This document shows positions 18,140-28,247 of a stretch of 64,000 nucleotides of DNA, one piece after another. Numbering within the stretch: the first letter of the stretch is position 1; every line of letters begins with the position of its first letter. Origin of the DNA: Sinosporangium siamense (GTDB lineage: Bacteria > Actinomycetota > Actinomycetes > Streptosporangiales > Streptosporangiaceae); assembly GCF_016863435.1 (NCBI RefSeq), contig NZ_BOOW01000007.1, forward strand, positions 62,001-126,000. Direction: 5' to 3'. The notes below the pieces were generated by a model, which was not told the DNA's origin, did not search any database, and saw nothing but the letters and a program-made list of their open reading frames with translations. The translations under genes and the position numbers were made by a program.

Positions 18140-21100
18140 TCAGTCGCCGAACGCCTGGAACTCGGCGGCCCGGACGTGGTTGCGGAACGCGCTCGCCGTG
18201 GCGCAGTCGGTGGCGGAGTTGGGGTCGTTGTCCTGTTCCCCGGCGTAGGCCGGAGCGCCGGTGCACTGGGACTGGACGACGCGCAGGGCCAGGTGGGTCG
18301 CGGTCGTCGGACGCACCTTGAACGACTTGGCGATCAGGTCGATGCTCCGCGGCCGCGGCACACGGGCGTCGAAGGCGTTGTCCGGGCTCGTGTAGACGAC
18401 GCTATACGATGCGGGGTCGGCGCAGTCGGCCCGCACCGAGTTGCAGGCGAGCACCTGGAAGGCGCGCAGCGCGCTGAAGCGGTTCTGCGGCCCGGGGTCG
18501 GCCGGGTCTGCCGCACCCGCGGCGGGCCTGAGCAGGGCGCTGACCTGCACTCGGTTGATCTTGACCGGTTCGGTCCCCGCGAGGTCCACGGTGACGGCCT
18601 TGCCGCTCACCGGGGCGGCGAGCGACGCCCAGTTGGTGGCCTCGGTGCCGTCGATGAGCTTGCCGTGGTTGACGCCGTCGCCCACGGCGGTGGCGCCCGC
18701 CGCGGCTGAGGCGTGGTCGCGCGGCAGCGTGACGTCTAGCGTCTCGCTCTCGCCCTTGTCGAAGGACTCGGTGAACCTCGTGTGGCCGAAGCCGGGACCG
18801 GTGGCGAGGAAATTGTGCTCGCCCGGCACGATTTGGAAGGTGTCGCCGAGCGGCGTGGCCGGGTCGGTGTCGGCCACGGGCACGCTGCGGGCCTCGTAGC
18901 TCCCGACGTACAGCTTGACCGGCGCGCCCGCCGCCGCGCCCTCGGGGGCGAGCTTCACGGTGGCGTTGCGGGCGTGCGGCGAGGCGAAGCCCGGCGTCGG
19001 GTTGGCGTCGTTGGAGCCGTTGCTGGCGGCGCCGAGGCCGAGGCCGCGGGCGGCGAAGGCGTTCCAGATGATGTCGTGGTTGCGCCCGCCGAAGCGTATG
19101 GCGTCGGCGGCGAGGATCGCGTCGCGGTGGTCGACGTAGGACACCGCCCCGCTGGTCATCAGCAGCAGCGCGTCGAAGGAGAGCTGCACCCAGCGGCGGT
19201 TGCCCGGGCACCGGTCGACCGGGCGTTCCCCGTCGGCGCAGGCGCGCTGCACGGCGGGCGTGGCGGCGCCGTACCTCTGCAGGAAGGCCTTGCGCACGTC
19301 GAACTGGGCCGCCGACCAGATCTCGCCGTCGGCGTGAACCTGCTGCCCTACCAGGTCGTAGGCGACGTTGCTGTAGTTCAGCGGCGACTTCGACATGTCG
19401 AAGTTGCGGATGCCGGCCTTGGCGTCGCCGGTGACGTAACCGCCCGTGACGTACGGCGTCTCGCCACGTGGGCGGAAGCCGTACTCGAAGAGGTGTTCCA
19501 TGGCGAACAGGTCGGATGTGCTCTCGTTCATCGCCCCGGCCTGGGCGCCCTGCCAGCCCGAGTTGGGGCCGCCGATCATACGGCCGGAGATGGCATGCGT
19601 GTATTCATGCCCGATGACCGACATGTCGTAGTCGCCGTCCACGCAGGGCCCGTAGAACGAGCCCGCCGACGGCTGCCACAAGTACATGTTGGTGATCGGC
19701 GCGACCCCGTCAGGACCGGTGATCTGGTTGGCGTTGTTGCGCACCGAAAGGTCGCGCGCGCCCGCCTGGGCGTTGCCCTGTTCGGGGTCGTTGCCGAGGC
19801 CGCCGCGGGTGCCGTTGTCCGCCTGCATGTTCCACGCCGTCTCGGTGAACCCGAGGCGGTAGGACCAGTCGTGGAGGCGATTGTGCATGGCGTGCAGGTT
19901 GGAGATCGCCGCCTCGAGGTCGGCCTCACCGGCCTGGTCGAACATGGCCGGGTCGCACTTGCCGGCGTTCCACATGTTGGACCACGGGTAGCGGTACTTC
20001 CGGTCGGAGACGTGGGTGTTCGTGCGGTTGCCGACGGTGTAGGGGTTGCCGCTGGCGCGGTTCTCATAGGTGCGGGCCGCGTTGCCGAGGCTGGTGCCGG
20101 TGCCGGCGTTGTCCGTGTGGTCGACGTCCCATTCCTTGCCGGTGGCCGGATCGGTCACCTTGACCTGGTCGCACCCCGGCTGGCGGCTGTCCAGACACCA
20201 CAGCCGGCGCGTGTCCCGCGACGAGTAGTCCGCCGGCGGGTTCGCGGGGAACACCTGCCACACCGGCCCTTCCGGGTCGCCGTGCGCCGAGGTGCCGTGC
20301 TCGTGGTCGAGGTAGTCGACGAGGTTCTCCCGCGTCAGCAACTCGCCGCTCACCGCGTCCACGTGCGAGGTGTACGCCGCGGGCTCGGCTGCCGTGCCCC
20401 CGACAAGTGTGACCTGGAAGGCGCTGCGCACCCCGTCGGGCGCGGGCACGGCCACCGTCTTGACCGTCTTGGTCGCGGCGGTGGCGAGGTCGACGCCGCC
20501 GTCGCGGGCGGCGATCTCCAGGGCCCGCTGCTCGGTGATGCGCGCGGCGGGCGGCGCCCCGGTCTCGCGCGACAACGTCGAGGTGACGTGAATGATCTTG
20601 CCGTCCACGACGCCGAGGGTCACCGTACCGTCGTGGCCTGCGGGCAGGTCGCCGAAGCGCTGGCGGAGCATGACGGCGTGGCCCTGGCCGATGGGGTTGA
20701 CCGCGACCTTCTCCAGGGCGTCCACAGCGGCGGCGGGCAGGCCGAAGAGCTGCTCGCTTGCCTTGAGGTAGGCGCGGGCCGCCGCCTCGGGGTCGGCCCC
20801 GAGGCCCTCGGCCAGAGGGGCCGCTCCCGTGATCACCGCGGGGGTGCCGAGGGCGTTCCACCGGATGGTCGTGTCGTCCGCCGTCCTCGCTTTGGCGAGC
20901 GCCGCGGCCGGCGGGGCCACCTTGCCCTTGCGGTTGTCGAGGTCGGGTTTGGCATGCTCCTCGCCCTGGAAGTCGAAGGGCTTGGGGGCGGCCCCGGGCT
21001 CACCGGCGGCGATCCCGGGGGTCGCGACGGCGAGGGGTAACGCGAGTGACGCCGCCGCAGCGGCGAGAGCAGATGCTTTTAACCAGGGTCGGGTGGACAC
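18140..21100 (-). CDS. Secreted M36 (fungalysin-type) zinc metalloprotease
   Basis: A 986-residue precursor with a clear Sec signal peptide (MSTRPWLKASALAAAAASLA). An FTP/PepSY-like propeptide covers about residues 60-300, and an M36 catalytic domain follows. HEYTH at residues 498-502 supplies the two His zinc ligands and catalytic Glu, and E526 in NESTSD is the third ligand. The last 250 residues are beta-rich, with a discoidin-like region from about residue 815 that may bind polymer or surface. It is an extracellular protease for protein degradation. It stands alone, convergent with glpD. Confidence 0.92.
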   Translation of the reverse strand: MSTRPWLKASALAAAAASLALPLAVATPGIAAGEPGAAPKPFDFQGEEHAKPDLDNRKGKVAPPAAALAKARTADDTTIRWNALGTPAVITGAAPLAEGLGADPEAAARAYLKASEQLFGLPAAAVDALEKVAVNPIGQGHAVMLRQRFGDLPAGHDGTVTLGVVDGKIIHVTSTLSRETGAPPAARITEQRALEIAARDGGVDLATAATKTVKTVAVPAPDGVRSAFQVTLVGGTAAEPAAYTSHVDAVSGELLTRENLVDYLDHEHGTSAHGDPEGPVWQVFPANPPADYSSRDTRRLWCLDSRQPGCDQVKVTDPATGKEWDVDHTDNAGTGTSLGNAARTYENRASGNPYTVGNRTNTHVSDRKYRYPWSNMWNAGKCDPAMFDQAGEADLEAAISNLHAMHNRLHDWSYRLGFTETAWNMQADNGTRGGLGNDPEQGNAQAGARDLSVRNNANQITGPDGVAPITNMYLWQPSAGSFYGPCVDGDYDMSVIGHEYTHAISGRMIGGPNSGWQGAQAGAMNESTSDLFAMEHLFEYGFRPRGETPYVTGGYVTGDAKAGIRNFDMSKSPLNYSNVAYDLVGQQVHADGEIWSAAQFDVRKAFLQRYGAATPAVQRACADGERPVDRCPGNRRWVQLSFDALLLMTSGAVSYVDHRDAILAADAIRFGGRNHDIIWNAFAARGLGLGAASNGSNDANPTPGFASPHARNATVKLAPEGAAAGAPVKLYVGSYEARSVPVADTDPATPLGDTFQIVPGEHNFLATGPGFGHTRFTESFDKGESETLDVTLPRDHASAAAGATAVGDGVNHGKLIDGTEATNWASLAAPVSGKAVTVDLAGTEPVKINRVQVSALLRPAAGAADPADPGPQNRFSALRAFQVLACNSVRADCADPASYSVVYTSPDNAFDARVPRPRSIDLIAKSFKVRPTTATHLALRVVQSQCTGAPAYAGEQDNDPNSATDCATASAFRNHVRAAEFQAFGD

Positions 21101-21187
21101 CCATCCTCCTGTGAAAGACGCGGCCGCCGTCGGCCTTGCCGTGCGGAGAGCGCGGGCGAGGTTTCCGCCCGCGCGAGCACACCGCCA

Positions 21188-21203
21188 CGCGTGTGATCAC
21201 GCG
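21188..21203. promoter_or_regulatory. Palindrome upstream of the M36 protease gene
   Basis: CGCGTG, TGAT, CACGCG forms a perfect 6-bp inverted repeat about 90 bp upstream of the protease start. It is a possible operator; nothing else supports it. The remaining 21101-21303 shows no gene. Confidence 0.3.
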
Positions 21204-21303
21204 CCGCACAAGAGGTAGCACTTAGCGCCGAAACATGACAAGCCTTGTAAAGGCTCACATGAGGGTGTAAGTGGGATCTGTAAGCATCTCCCGCCCATGA
21301 GGG

Positions 21304-23433
21304 CTATTTGTGGAAGGGCACCCACGCCTGATCGTCGAGGTTCGAGGCGTGGCTGGCCTTCAATCCAAGGTCGGAGACGGTCCACAGAGTGTCCCCGATG
21401 ATCAGAGAGCGGCGGATCGTCGCGTCCACCGGGACCGTGTCCGCGATGCGGCTTCCGTCGATCTTCGGCGTGGGATGCTGGACAAGCCCCAGTTTGGTGA
21501 TGCCCGACGGCTGGATGCGCAGCCCGAGCGCCCCGCTCTTCGCCGCCCCGTTCTCCTGCCACGAGCTCAAGGGGAGTACGGCGAGGCCCGACTCCGGCCA
21601 ATACAGGAAGGCGTGCGGGTCCCACTCGGCCTCAGAACCGGAATCCTTCTGGAAGTACTGCGCCAACCGCGCCGGCTTGGCCGGGTCGCTCACGTCGAAC
21701 AGCGAGATCTGCGTGCCGAGGGTGCGCCCCTTGGTGCTGGCCTCCTGCCCGACACCGATCAGCCGCCCGTCGCCCGCCGGGTGCAGATAGGCGGAGTAAC
21801 CGGTGATCTTCAGCTCGCCGGTCACCTTCGGCGCCGCCGGGTCGCGCAGGTCAAGTGTGTAGAGCGGGTCCACCTGGCGGAAGGTCACCACATATCCCAC
21901 CGGGCCGATGAAACGCACGGCATAGATGCGCTCGTCCTTGCCGAGCCCGCCCACCTCGCCGACCTTGGCCAGCGTGTCGGCGTTCAGCACGTAGACGCTG
22001 CTGGAGCTCTCCGGACCCGAGGGGCCGGCGTTCTCGTTGATCGTCGTCGCGATCCGCAGATGGCCCTCGTGCTCCGACATCGCATACTGATTCAGCAGCC
22101 GCCCCGCCACCTTGCCCGACGCCACATACCGGGGGGCACCCGGCTGGGCGATGTCGAAGCGGTGGATCTCCGTCTCCTCCACCGGCGTCTCCTCAGCCGG
22201 GGTGGACGCGGTGGGGGAGGGCGGCGCGGGCTCGTCCGGCGTCGGCGCGACGTCGGGCGCCACCCCGCTCTCGGAGGGCGTGACCGTCTTGTCGGGGGCG
22301 GGCAACAAGGAGGGTTGCGCGGGGTCCGGCGAATCCGCCGGAGGCACCGGGTCCACCGGTATGGGGTCGATCGGCATCGGGAACCACCAGCGCGGGTTGC
22401 TCGCGACATACAGGCTGCCGGCGCTGCCGTACACCGTGTCGCCGTCGGCGGCCACCGCGATTGGCGAGGTGGCGGCCACGGCTTCCCCGGCCAGGTCGAG
22501 CGAATGCACGGTGAGCAACGAGGTGCCGGTGTAGTTCTCCGGGTGGCTCACCGCCTCGCACTTCACACTCTCGGTGCGGCTCGCGCCCGACGCGTCGGCG
22601 ATCTCATAGCTCGGCAGCCACGCGCTGATCGGAGCCTTGCGCACCGCCTCCTGGCTGCGCCGCATCATCTCGCCCTGCGAGGCCCCCGGCCTCGGCTGAG
22701 GGAAGTCGATCTCCGGCTGGCTGCGCACCACCAGGCGTACGGTGGAGCCCACCATCCTGGCGTCCACATGCATGCCCTTGGCGCTGAGGGACCCGGTGAC
22801 CTTCGGCTGCCCCGACAGGTCCACCGTGACGTAGTGCGGCCCGGAAAGCGGCACCCGCTTGGCCTTCGCCCCCGCCAGCACGACGCCGCCGCCCGCGAAC
22901 ACCACCAGAGCGCGGTCCCCGCTGACCAGCAGGTCGGCAGGGGCGTAGGTCTGGTCCGATCCGACCACATTGAGCGTCGCGGTGACCTTCTTGCTCTCCG
23001 CGTCGACGACGCGGAGCACACCCTGGTTGACGGTGATGATGCGCTTGCCGTCGGTCTTGACCAGGTCGGGCTCGTCGACTCCCGCCTCCTGGACGTTCGT
23101 GGTGGAGTGGGCGGGTGCGGCCGGCGCGCCGGCCCCTCTCGCGCTGTCGGCCGCTTTGGCGGAGACGGCGACGTCACCCGTCTCGGCCATGAACATCCCC
23201 GGCCCGCCGAACCCCCACGGCCCGACGTGCTCCACGGCCTTCTCCCGGATACCGCCCAGCATGTCGTCGCAGCTTGAGTAGGCGACGAGCCGTACATCGC
23301 CGAGGGACACGGTGTCGCCTCCGGGCTTGGTGGCCGGGGGAAACGTCCCCTGGTCGCCGCTGCAGGCGGCGGTCGACGCCGTGAGCACCACCGCCGACAG
23401 TGCGGCGACAGCCGTACGCATCGATGTCTTCAT
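21304..23433 (-). CDS. Secreted beta-propeller domain lipoprotein
   Basis: A 709-residue exported protein with an N-terminal signal (MKTSMRTAVAALSAVV) ending in STAAC. That is a lipobox-like site which would anchor it to the outer face of the membrane; Thr at -3 is non-canonical. The body matches the bacterial beta-propeller domain family, with NVQEAGVDEPDLVKTDGKRI at its start and repeated blades later. A Pro/Ser/Thr/Glu-rich insert of about 60 residues (about 365-425) interrupts the propeller. The function is unknown; such proteins are often envelope-associated. It lies immediately downstream of the Ser/Thr kinase gene on the same strand (70-bp gap), so it may be co-transcribed. Confidence 0.85.
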   Translation of the reverse strand: MKTSMRTAVAALSAVVLTASTAACSGDQGTFPPATKPGGDTVSLGDVRLVAYSSCDDMLGGIREKAVEHVGPWGFGGPGMFMAETGDVAVSAKAADSARGAGAPAAPAHSTTNVQEAGVDEPDLVKTDGKRIITVNQGVLRVVDAESKKVTATLNVVGSDQTYAPADLLVSGDRALVVFAGGGVVLAGAKAKRVPLSGPHYVTVDLSGQPKVTGSLSAKGMHVDARMVGSTVRLVVRSQPEIDFPQPRPGASQGEMMRRSQEAVRKAPISAWLPSYEIADASGASRTESVKCEAVSHPENYTGTSLLTVHSLDLAGEAVAATSPIAVAADGDTVYGSAGSLYVASNPRWWFPMPIDPIPVDPVPPADSPDPAQPSLLPAPDKTVTPSESGVAPDVAPTPDEPAPPSPTASTPAEETPVEETEIHRFDIAQPGAPRYVASGKVAGRLLNQYAMSEHEGHLRIATTINENAGPSGPESSSSVYVLNADTLAKVGEVGGLGKDERIYAVRFIGPVGYVVTFRQVDPLYTLDLRDPAAPKVTGELKITGYSAYLHPAGDGRLIGVGQEASTKGRTLGTQISLFDVSDPAKPARLAQYFQKDSGSEAEWDPHAFLYWPESGLAVLPLSSWQENGAAKSGALGLRIQPSGITKLGLVQHPTPKIDGSRIADTVPVDATIRRSLIIGDTLWTVSDLGLKASHASNLDDQAWVPFHK

Positions 23434-23503
23434 GCCCCGTAGACGTGTGGCGGGGCGCGGTGGTTCAAGGTGCGCGCCGAGCGGGTCCGGCGGTCGCGCG
23501 GCG

Positions 23504-26269
23504 TCAGCGTGGTGGGGTCGCGGTGAAGGCGGGGCTGAACTCGGTGGTCTTCGGGGTTTCCAGGAGCGTGCGCACGAACTCGCCCCGGAAGTTGACGACC
23601 TCGACCCGGTCGACCTTGGGCTGCCCGCTGTCCCAGCAGAAGAGGTGATCCTCGTTGTACCACCCGAGCACCTTGTCGCACTCGGAGCTGAATCGGGTGA
23701 GCTCCTTGCCGCCGTCGGTGGCCCAGATGCAGTGTTCCTGGTTGCTCGCCCCGGGGCAGCTTGAGGTGAAGCGGGTGCCCGCCGGGGAGAAGATGTTGAG
23801 CGTGTCGCTGGGCAGCACGCCGATGCGCAGGTCGGGGCGGCTCGGGGCGACGTCGGAGAGGAACCGCAGGCCCCTCTCGGAGCCGTTCGTGGTCTGGATC
23901 ACGGCGCCGGTGCCCCGTTCGTCGAAGCTGTAGAGCGAGCCCTTGGTGTCGTTGAACGTCTTGTCGGACACCGTGGCCTTGCCGGTCTTGACGTCCACGA
24001 TGACGTAGCCCGCGGCGAGCCCGTTCGACCGCGCGACCGCCAGCAGGACCCGGTTGCTGTCCCGCGACCAGTCGCGCACACTGGCGATCATGGGTCTTTT
24101 GACCGTCTTGACGACCTTGTCGGTGTTGGTCGTGCGGTCGGTGATCGTCAGGGTGTCGTAGTTGTCCTCGCTGTAGCGCTTACCGCGGCTTGCGAGGTAG
24201 CGACCGTTGGGGGAGACCCTGCTCTCCCAGTTGTTGGGATATAGCTGGAACTTCCCGGTCAGGGTGGCGGAGGCGCGTGCGTAGTCGATCCAGTCGTTCT
24301 TGGCCTTGTCCCGGATCTCGTAGGAGGTGAGCCGGATCGCGTCGTCCGGATGCTCAAAGAGCCTTCCGCGGCCGTCGGGCAGTTCGGTGACGGTGAGACC
24401 GGTGACGGGCACCGGGTGCGTCGTCGTGGGGGAGGGGGTCGGGGTCTTCGTGGTCCGGGCCGTGGTGTTGCCCTTGCCGCCGGTATTCCCCATGATCAGC
24501 ACAGCCGCCACCAGTAGCACGATGACGGCGGCGGCACCCGACAGCGCCGCCAGGAACATCCCGGTCCGCGATCCGGGCGCTCTGATCCCGCCCGCGTGGA
24601 TGGCGGTGCGCTGCACCCGGGGCGGGGTCGCGCTGGGGGCGGCCCACGGGGACGGTTGCTGCTGAGGCTGCCGGTTCGCCTGCGGCCCGCCGGGGTTGTT
24701 CCACTGAGCCTGAGCCGGGGGGTTGCCCGGCACGGGCGGGTTCGGCGGCGGCTGGCTCGGCGCGGACCAGCTCTGCCCCTGAGGCGGCCTGCCCTGGGGA
24801 GGCGGCTGCGACGGGTGCGGCCTGCGGGCGTGTGATCCCGCTGCCGGGTTTTGAGGCGACGGGTTTTGCGGCGATGGAGCGTGCGGCGACGGGTTTTGCG
24901 GCGATGGAGCGTGCGGCGATGGAGCGTGAGACGAGGGGGTGTGCGGCGGCAGGGGGGGCGGCGAGAACGCGTGCGGGGACGGCGTATGCGGCGGCAGGGG
25001 ATGCGGCACCGGGTGGTGCTGCCCGGGTGCCCCCGCCGCGGGTGGCGCCGCCGGGTGCGGAGCGGCGTGCGGCTGCCGCGGGTGCCCGCCCGGCCCCCAG
25101 CCGGGGGGCGGCGGGTTCCAACCGTGCGGCTGTACGGCGGTGCCAGGTTTGGGAGGCGGCGGATAGCCGCCGTGGCCGGGCCCGAGCGGCGGGTGCTCGG
25201 GGGGAGCCTGCTCGGCCGGTGCGTGGCCTGCGGGCGCGGACCCGTCCGCCGGTTTGTGGTCGACCGGCGTGGGATGGCCGGCCACGTCCCCCGGGGCCTC
25301 CTTCGAGTGGGATCCCTCCTCGGGGGGCGTCTGGTCGGGGGACTCCGGGTCGAGGAGCGTCCCCGATGGCGCCGCGGGAGGGAGCGCGGCAGGGGGCGCG
25401 GGCGGCAGTGCCGTGGCCGCCGCCGTGGCCGCGTCGCGCAGGTCGGCGGGCATGGCGACCGGGTGCTGGATGAGCCGCAGGATCACCTGTTCCGCGGTCG
25501 GCCGGTTGGCGGCGTCCTTCTCCATGCAGGAGCCGACGATGTCGCGCAGCGGACCGGGCAGCACGCTGAGGTCGGGCTCGGTGTTGAGCACGCGGTTGAT
25601 GACCGCGGGGAGGGTGTCGCTGCCGAACGGCGCGGCCCCCGAGGCGGCGAAAACCATCGTGCTGGCCCAGGAGAACATGTCGGTCACGGGGCTCACCGGC
25701 TGCCCGAGGATCTGCTCGGGCGCCATATAGGCGGGCGTGCCGACCGGCATGGAGGAGGTCAGGGTGGAGGTCGCGTCGAGCGCGCGGGCGATGCCGAAGT
25801 CGATGACGCGCGGGCCGTCGTGGGCGAGCAGGACGTTGGCCGGCTTGAAGTCGCGGTGCACGATGCCGGCCTGATGGATGGCGGCGAGAGCGGTCGCGGT
25901 GCCGATGGCGAGGCGGTGCAGGGCCGCGCCGGCGCGCACGCCCTGCGTGACGACGACCGCCTGCAGGGAGCGGCCGTGGACGTATTCGCTGATGATGTAG
26001 GGCCGCTCGTCCTCGACACCGGTCCCGATGACCTGAGCGGTGCAGAAGGGGGCGACGCGCTTGGCGACGGCGACCTCTCTTACGAACCGCTCCACCATGA
26101 TGTCGTCGCCCGACAGGTCGGGACGGAGCCATTTGATGGCGACTTCGTTGCCCGCGGAGTCGACCGCTAAGTAGACAACTCCCTGTCCGCCTTCGCCCAG
26201 CCGACCACGGAGGTCATACTCTCCGAGCCGGGCCGGGTCTCCCGACCTCAGCGGTGCTGAAGTTGACAT
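23504..26269 (-). CDS. Membrane Ser/Thr protein kinase with extracellular propeller-like domain
   Basis: The 921-residue protein has an N-terminal Hanks kinase domain: GEGGQG (25-30), catalytic K46, HRDFKPAN (138-145), DFG (157-159), APE (183-185). A very long Pro/His-rich linker of about 290 residues with PHAPSPQNPS repeats follows. One membrane helix sits at about 570-592 (LSGAAAVIVLLVAAVLIMG). The 330-residue outer domain looks like a WD40/TolB-type propeller and contains RDWSRDSNRVLLAV. It probably senses an envelope signal and phosphorylates cytoplasmic targets. The ATG at 26269 begins where kinase homology starts, though its ribosome site is weak. The frame extends to 26380. Confidence 0.92.
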   Translation of the reverse strand: MSTSAPLRSGDPARLGEYDLRGRLGEGGQGVVYLAVDSAGNEVAIKWLRPDLSGDDIMVERFVREVAVAKRVAPFCTAQVIGTGVEDERPYIISEYVHGRSLQAVVVTQGVRAGAALHRLAIGTATALAAIHQAGIVHRDFKPANVLLAHDGPRVIDFGIARALDATSTLTSSMPVGTPAYMAPEQILGQPVSPVTDMFSWASTMVFAASGAAPFGSDTLPAVINRVLNTEPDLSVLPGPLRDIVGSCMEKDAANRPTAEQVILRLIQHPVAMPADLRDAATAAATALPPAPPAALPPAAPSGTLLDPESPDQTPPEEGSHSKEAPGDVAGHPTPVDHKPADGSAPAGHAPAEQAPPEHPPLGPGHGGYPPPPKPGTAVQPHGWNPPPPGWGPGGHPRQPHAAPHPAAPPAAGAPGQHHPVPHPLPPHTPSPHAFSPPPLPPHTPSSHAPSPHAPSPQNPSPHAPSPQNPSPQNPAAGSHARRPHPSQPPPQGRPPQGQSWSAPSQPPPNPPVPGNPPAQAQWNNPGGPQANRQPQQQPSPWAAPSATPPRVQRTAIHAGGIRAPGSRTGMFLAALSGAAAVIVLLVAAVLIMGNTGGKGNTTARTTKTPTPSPTTTHPVPVTGLTVTELPDGRGRLFEHPDDAIRLTSYEIRDKAKNDWIDYARASATLTGKFQLYPNNWESRVSPNGRYLASRGKRYSEDNYDTLTITDRTTNTDKVVKTVKRPMIASVRDWSRDSNRVLLAVARSNGLAAGYVIVDVKTGKATVSDKTFNDTKGSLYSFDERGTGAVIQTTNGSERGLRFLSDVAPSRPDLRIGVLPSDTLNIFSPAGTRFTSSCPGASNQEHCIWATDGGKELTRFSSECDKVLGWYNEDHLFCWDSGQPKVDRVEVVNFRGEFVRTLLETPKTTEFSPAFTATPPR

Positions 26270-26473
26270 AGAGCGATTGTTACGCCTTGGAGTGTCATGG
26301 GCCAACGAATGCACTTGTGTGTGCACGTATTCGGACGAGCTGGTGAGCATGTCGGCATGAGGCTGACGCAAATAAGACAAATCATCAGTCCTTGCCGTGG
26401 GTGAGCATACTGCGCTCTCGCGTTAATGGCAGCCGATCTGGCAACTCCACTCTTAACCGAATAGGATTCGGAC

Positions 26474-28048
26474 ATGTCTGGCGCTCTCGCGATGTCTAGA
26501 ACCCACCGTGCACTCGACCAGGAAATGATCAATCGGGTAGCCCGTTACGTGACCTCAAGCGGGAAAACCCAGCAGATCGTCGCCCCCTTCACCGGTGAGC
26601 CCTTCGCCGAACTCCCGATCTCCTCCGCCGACGACGTGCGCGCCGCCCACGCCCGGGCCCGCGCCGCACAGGAGTCGTGGGCAGCCCTGCCCCTGAGGGA
26701 GCGCGTCCGCCCCTTCCTCCGCCTGCACGACACCATCCTTGAGCGGCGTACGGAGATCCTCGACGTCGTCCAGTGGGAGACGGGCAAGGCGAGGAGCCAC
26801 GCCTTCGAAGAGGTGCTCGACGTGGCCGGGTGCACGCTCTACTACGTCCGCGAGGCCCGCGGGCTGCTCAGGCCCAAACGGCGCAGGGGGGTCTTCCCGC
26901 TGGCCACCGGGGTGATCGAGCTACGCCACCCCAAGGGGGTGGTCGCGGTGATCTCACCGTGGAACTATCCGCTCACCCTCGGCGCCACCGATGTGATCCC
27001 CGCCCTGATCGCGGGCAACGCCGTCGTCCACAAACCCGACACCCAGACCGCGTTGTCGACCTTGTGGCTCATCGACCTGCTGGTCTCCCTCGGCATGCCC
27101 CGCGACGTCTGGCAGGTCGTGGCAGGCGATCCGGGCGAGGTCGGCGACCCGCTCATCGAAGGGGCCGGCTACGTCGCCTTCACCGGTTCCACCCGCGCGG
27201 GCCGCAAGATCGCCGCCGCCGCGGCCTCCCGGCTGATCGGCGCGTCCCTGGAACTCGGCGGCAAGAACCCCATGATCGTGCTCCCCGACGCCGACCTCGG
27301 CCGGGCCGCCCGCGGAGTGCTCAGGGCGTCCTTCGCCAACGCCGGTCAGCTCTGCCTCTCCATGGAGCGCATATACGTGCACGAGTCCGTGTGCGAACCC
27401 TTCACCCGGAAGCTCATCGAACAGGTCGAGGGCATGAAACTCGGCGTGGGGCTGGACTGGAGCGTCGACATGGGCTCCCTGACCTCCTTCCGCCAGCTTG
27501 AGCAGGTCACCGCGCATGTGGAAGACGCGGTGGCCAAGGGCGCGACCGTCGTCACCGGTGGCCGGGCCAGGCCCGACCTCGGCCCGATGTTCTACGAGCC
27601 CACCGTGCTCACCGGCGTCACCGAGGAGATGGCCGTCTGCCGCGAGGAGACCTTCGGTCCCGTGGTGGCGCTCCACCCCTTCAAGAGCGAGCACGAGATC
27701 GTCGAGCGCGCCAACGACACGGTCTACGGCCTCAACGCATCGGTCTGGACCCGCGACGTGGCCAAGGGGCGGGAGATCGCCTCGCGGATCAAGGCCGGCA
27801 CGGTCAACGTCAACGAGGGCTACGCCGCCGCCTACGGCTCCTACGACGCCCCCATGGGCGGCATGAAGGCCTCCGGCCTCGGCCGCCGCCACGGTGCCGA
27901 GGGCCTGCTCAGATACACCGAGGTGCAGAACATCGCGAGCCAGGCGTCCTGGCTCGGCTTCGAGGCACCGGCCGGCATGACGCACGAGACCCACGCCGCC
28001 ACGCTGGCCTTCCTGCTCAAGACGATGCGGCGGCTGCGGGTGAAGTGA
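26474..28048 (+). CDS. gabD2: Succinate-semialdehyde dehydrogenase-type aldehyde dehydrogenase
   Basis: The 524-residue NAD(P)-dependent ALDH superfamily member resembles actinobacterial GabD2, which oxidises succinic semialdehyde to succinate. The cofactor motif SPWNYPLTL, the catalytic base E260 in LELGGKNP and the nucleophile C294 in NAGQLCLS are all present. ATG 26474 follows an AGGA element about 10 bases upstream. It is followed after 199 bp by a PLP decarboxylase on the same strand; the pair could oxidise the aldehyde made from a decarboxylated amino acid. Substrate specificity is inferred from overall resemblance only. Confidence 0.85.
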   Translation: MSGALAMSRTHRALDQEMINRVARYVTSSGKTQQIVAPFTGEPFAELPISSADDVRAAHARARAAQESWAALPLRERVRPFLRLHDTILERRTEILDVVQWETGKARSHAFEEVLDVAGCTLYYVREARGLLRPKRRRGVFPLATGVIELRHPKGVVAVISPWNYPLTLGATDVIPALIAGNAVVHKPDTQTALSTLWLIDLLVSLGMPRDVWQVVAGDPGEVGDPLIEGAGYVAFTGSTRAGRKIAAAAASRLIGASLELGGKNPMIVLPDADLGRAARGVLRASFANAGQLCLSMERIYVHESVCEPFTRKLIEQVEGMKLGVGLDWSVDMGSLTSFRQLEQVTAHVEDAVAKGATVVTGGRARPDLGPMFYEPTVLTGVTEEMAVCREETFGPVVALHPFKSEHEIVERANDTVYGLNASVWTRDVAKGREIASRIKAGTVNVNEGYAAAYGSYDAPMGGMKASGLGRRHGAEGLLRYTEVQNIASQASWLGFEAPAGMTHETHAATLAFLLKTMRRLRVK

Positions 28049-28059
28049 ACCCGGCGTCC

Positions 28060-28087
28060 GGGGCTTGTGCCGTACGGCATGAGCCCC
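28060..28087 (+). terminator. Terminator-like hairpin after the aldehyde dehydrogenase
   Basis: GGGGCTTGTGCCG and CGGCATGAGCCCC pair with two internal mismatches around a TA centre. It is followed by GCTCGTTCTCC. It may partly separate the dehydrogenase from the decarboxylase gene. Confidence 0.55.
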
Positions 28088-28247
28088 GCTCGTTCTCCGG
28101 GTGCCGGAGGGTTCGATCTCCCGGCGGAGGGCTCGTTTTCCCGGGGAAAGCCGAGCCCGGCGGCGTGTTGCGGCCTTGACGGAGGCGGATTTTGTGCCTC
28201 CGAAACGCTCCAAAGCGCCATGATGGTTCGGCATAGGAGGTCGAACC

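Noticed and set aside
18782-21040. 752-codon plus-strand frame over the M36 protease gene
   Set aside because: Antisense shadow caused by high GC; the minus strand encodes a protease with signal peptide and HEYTH.
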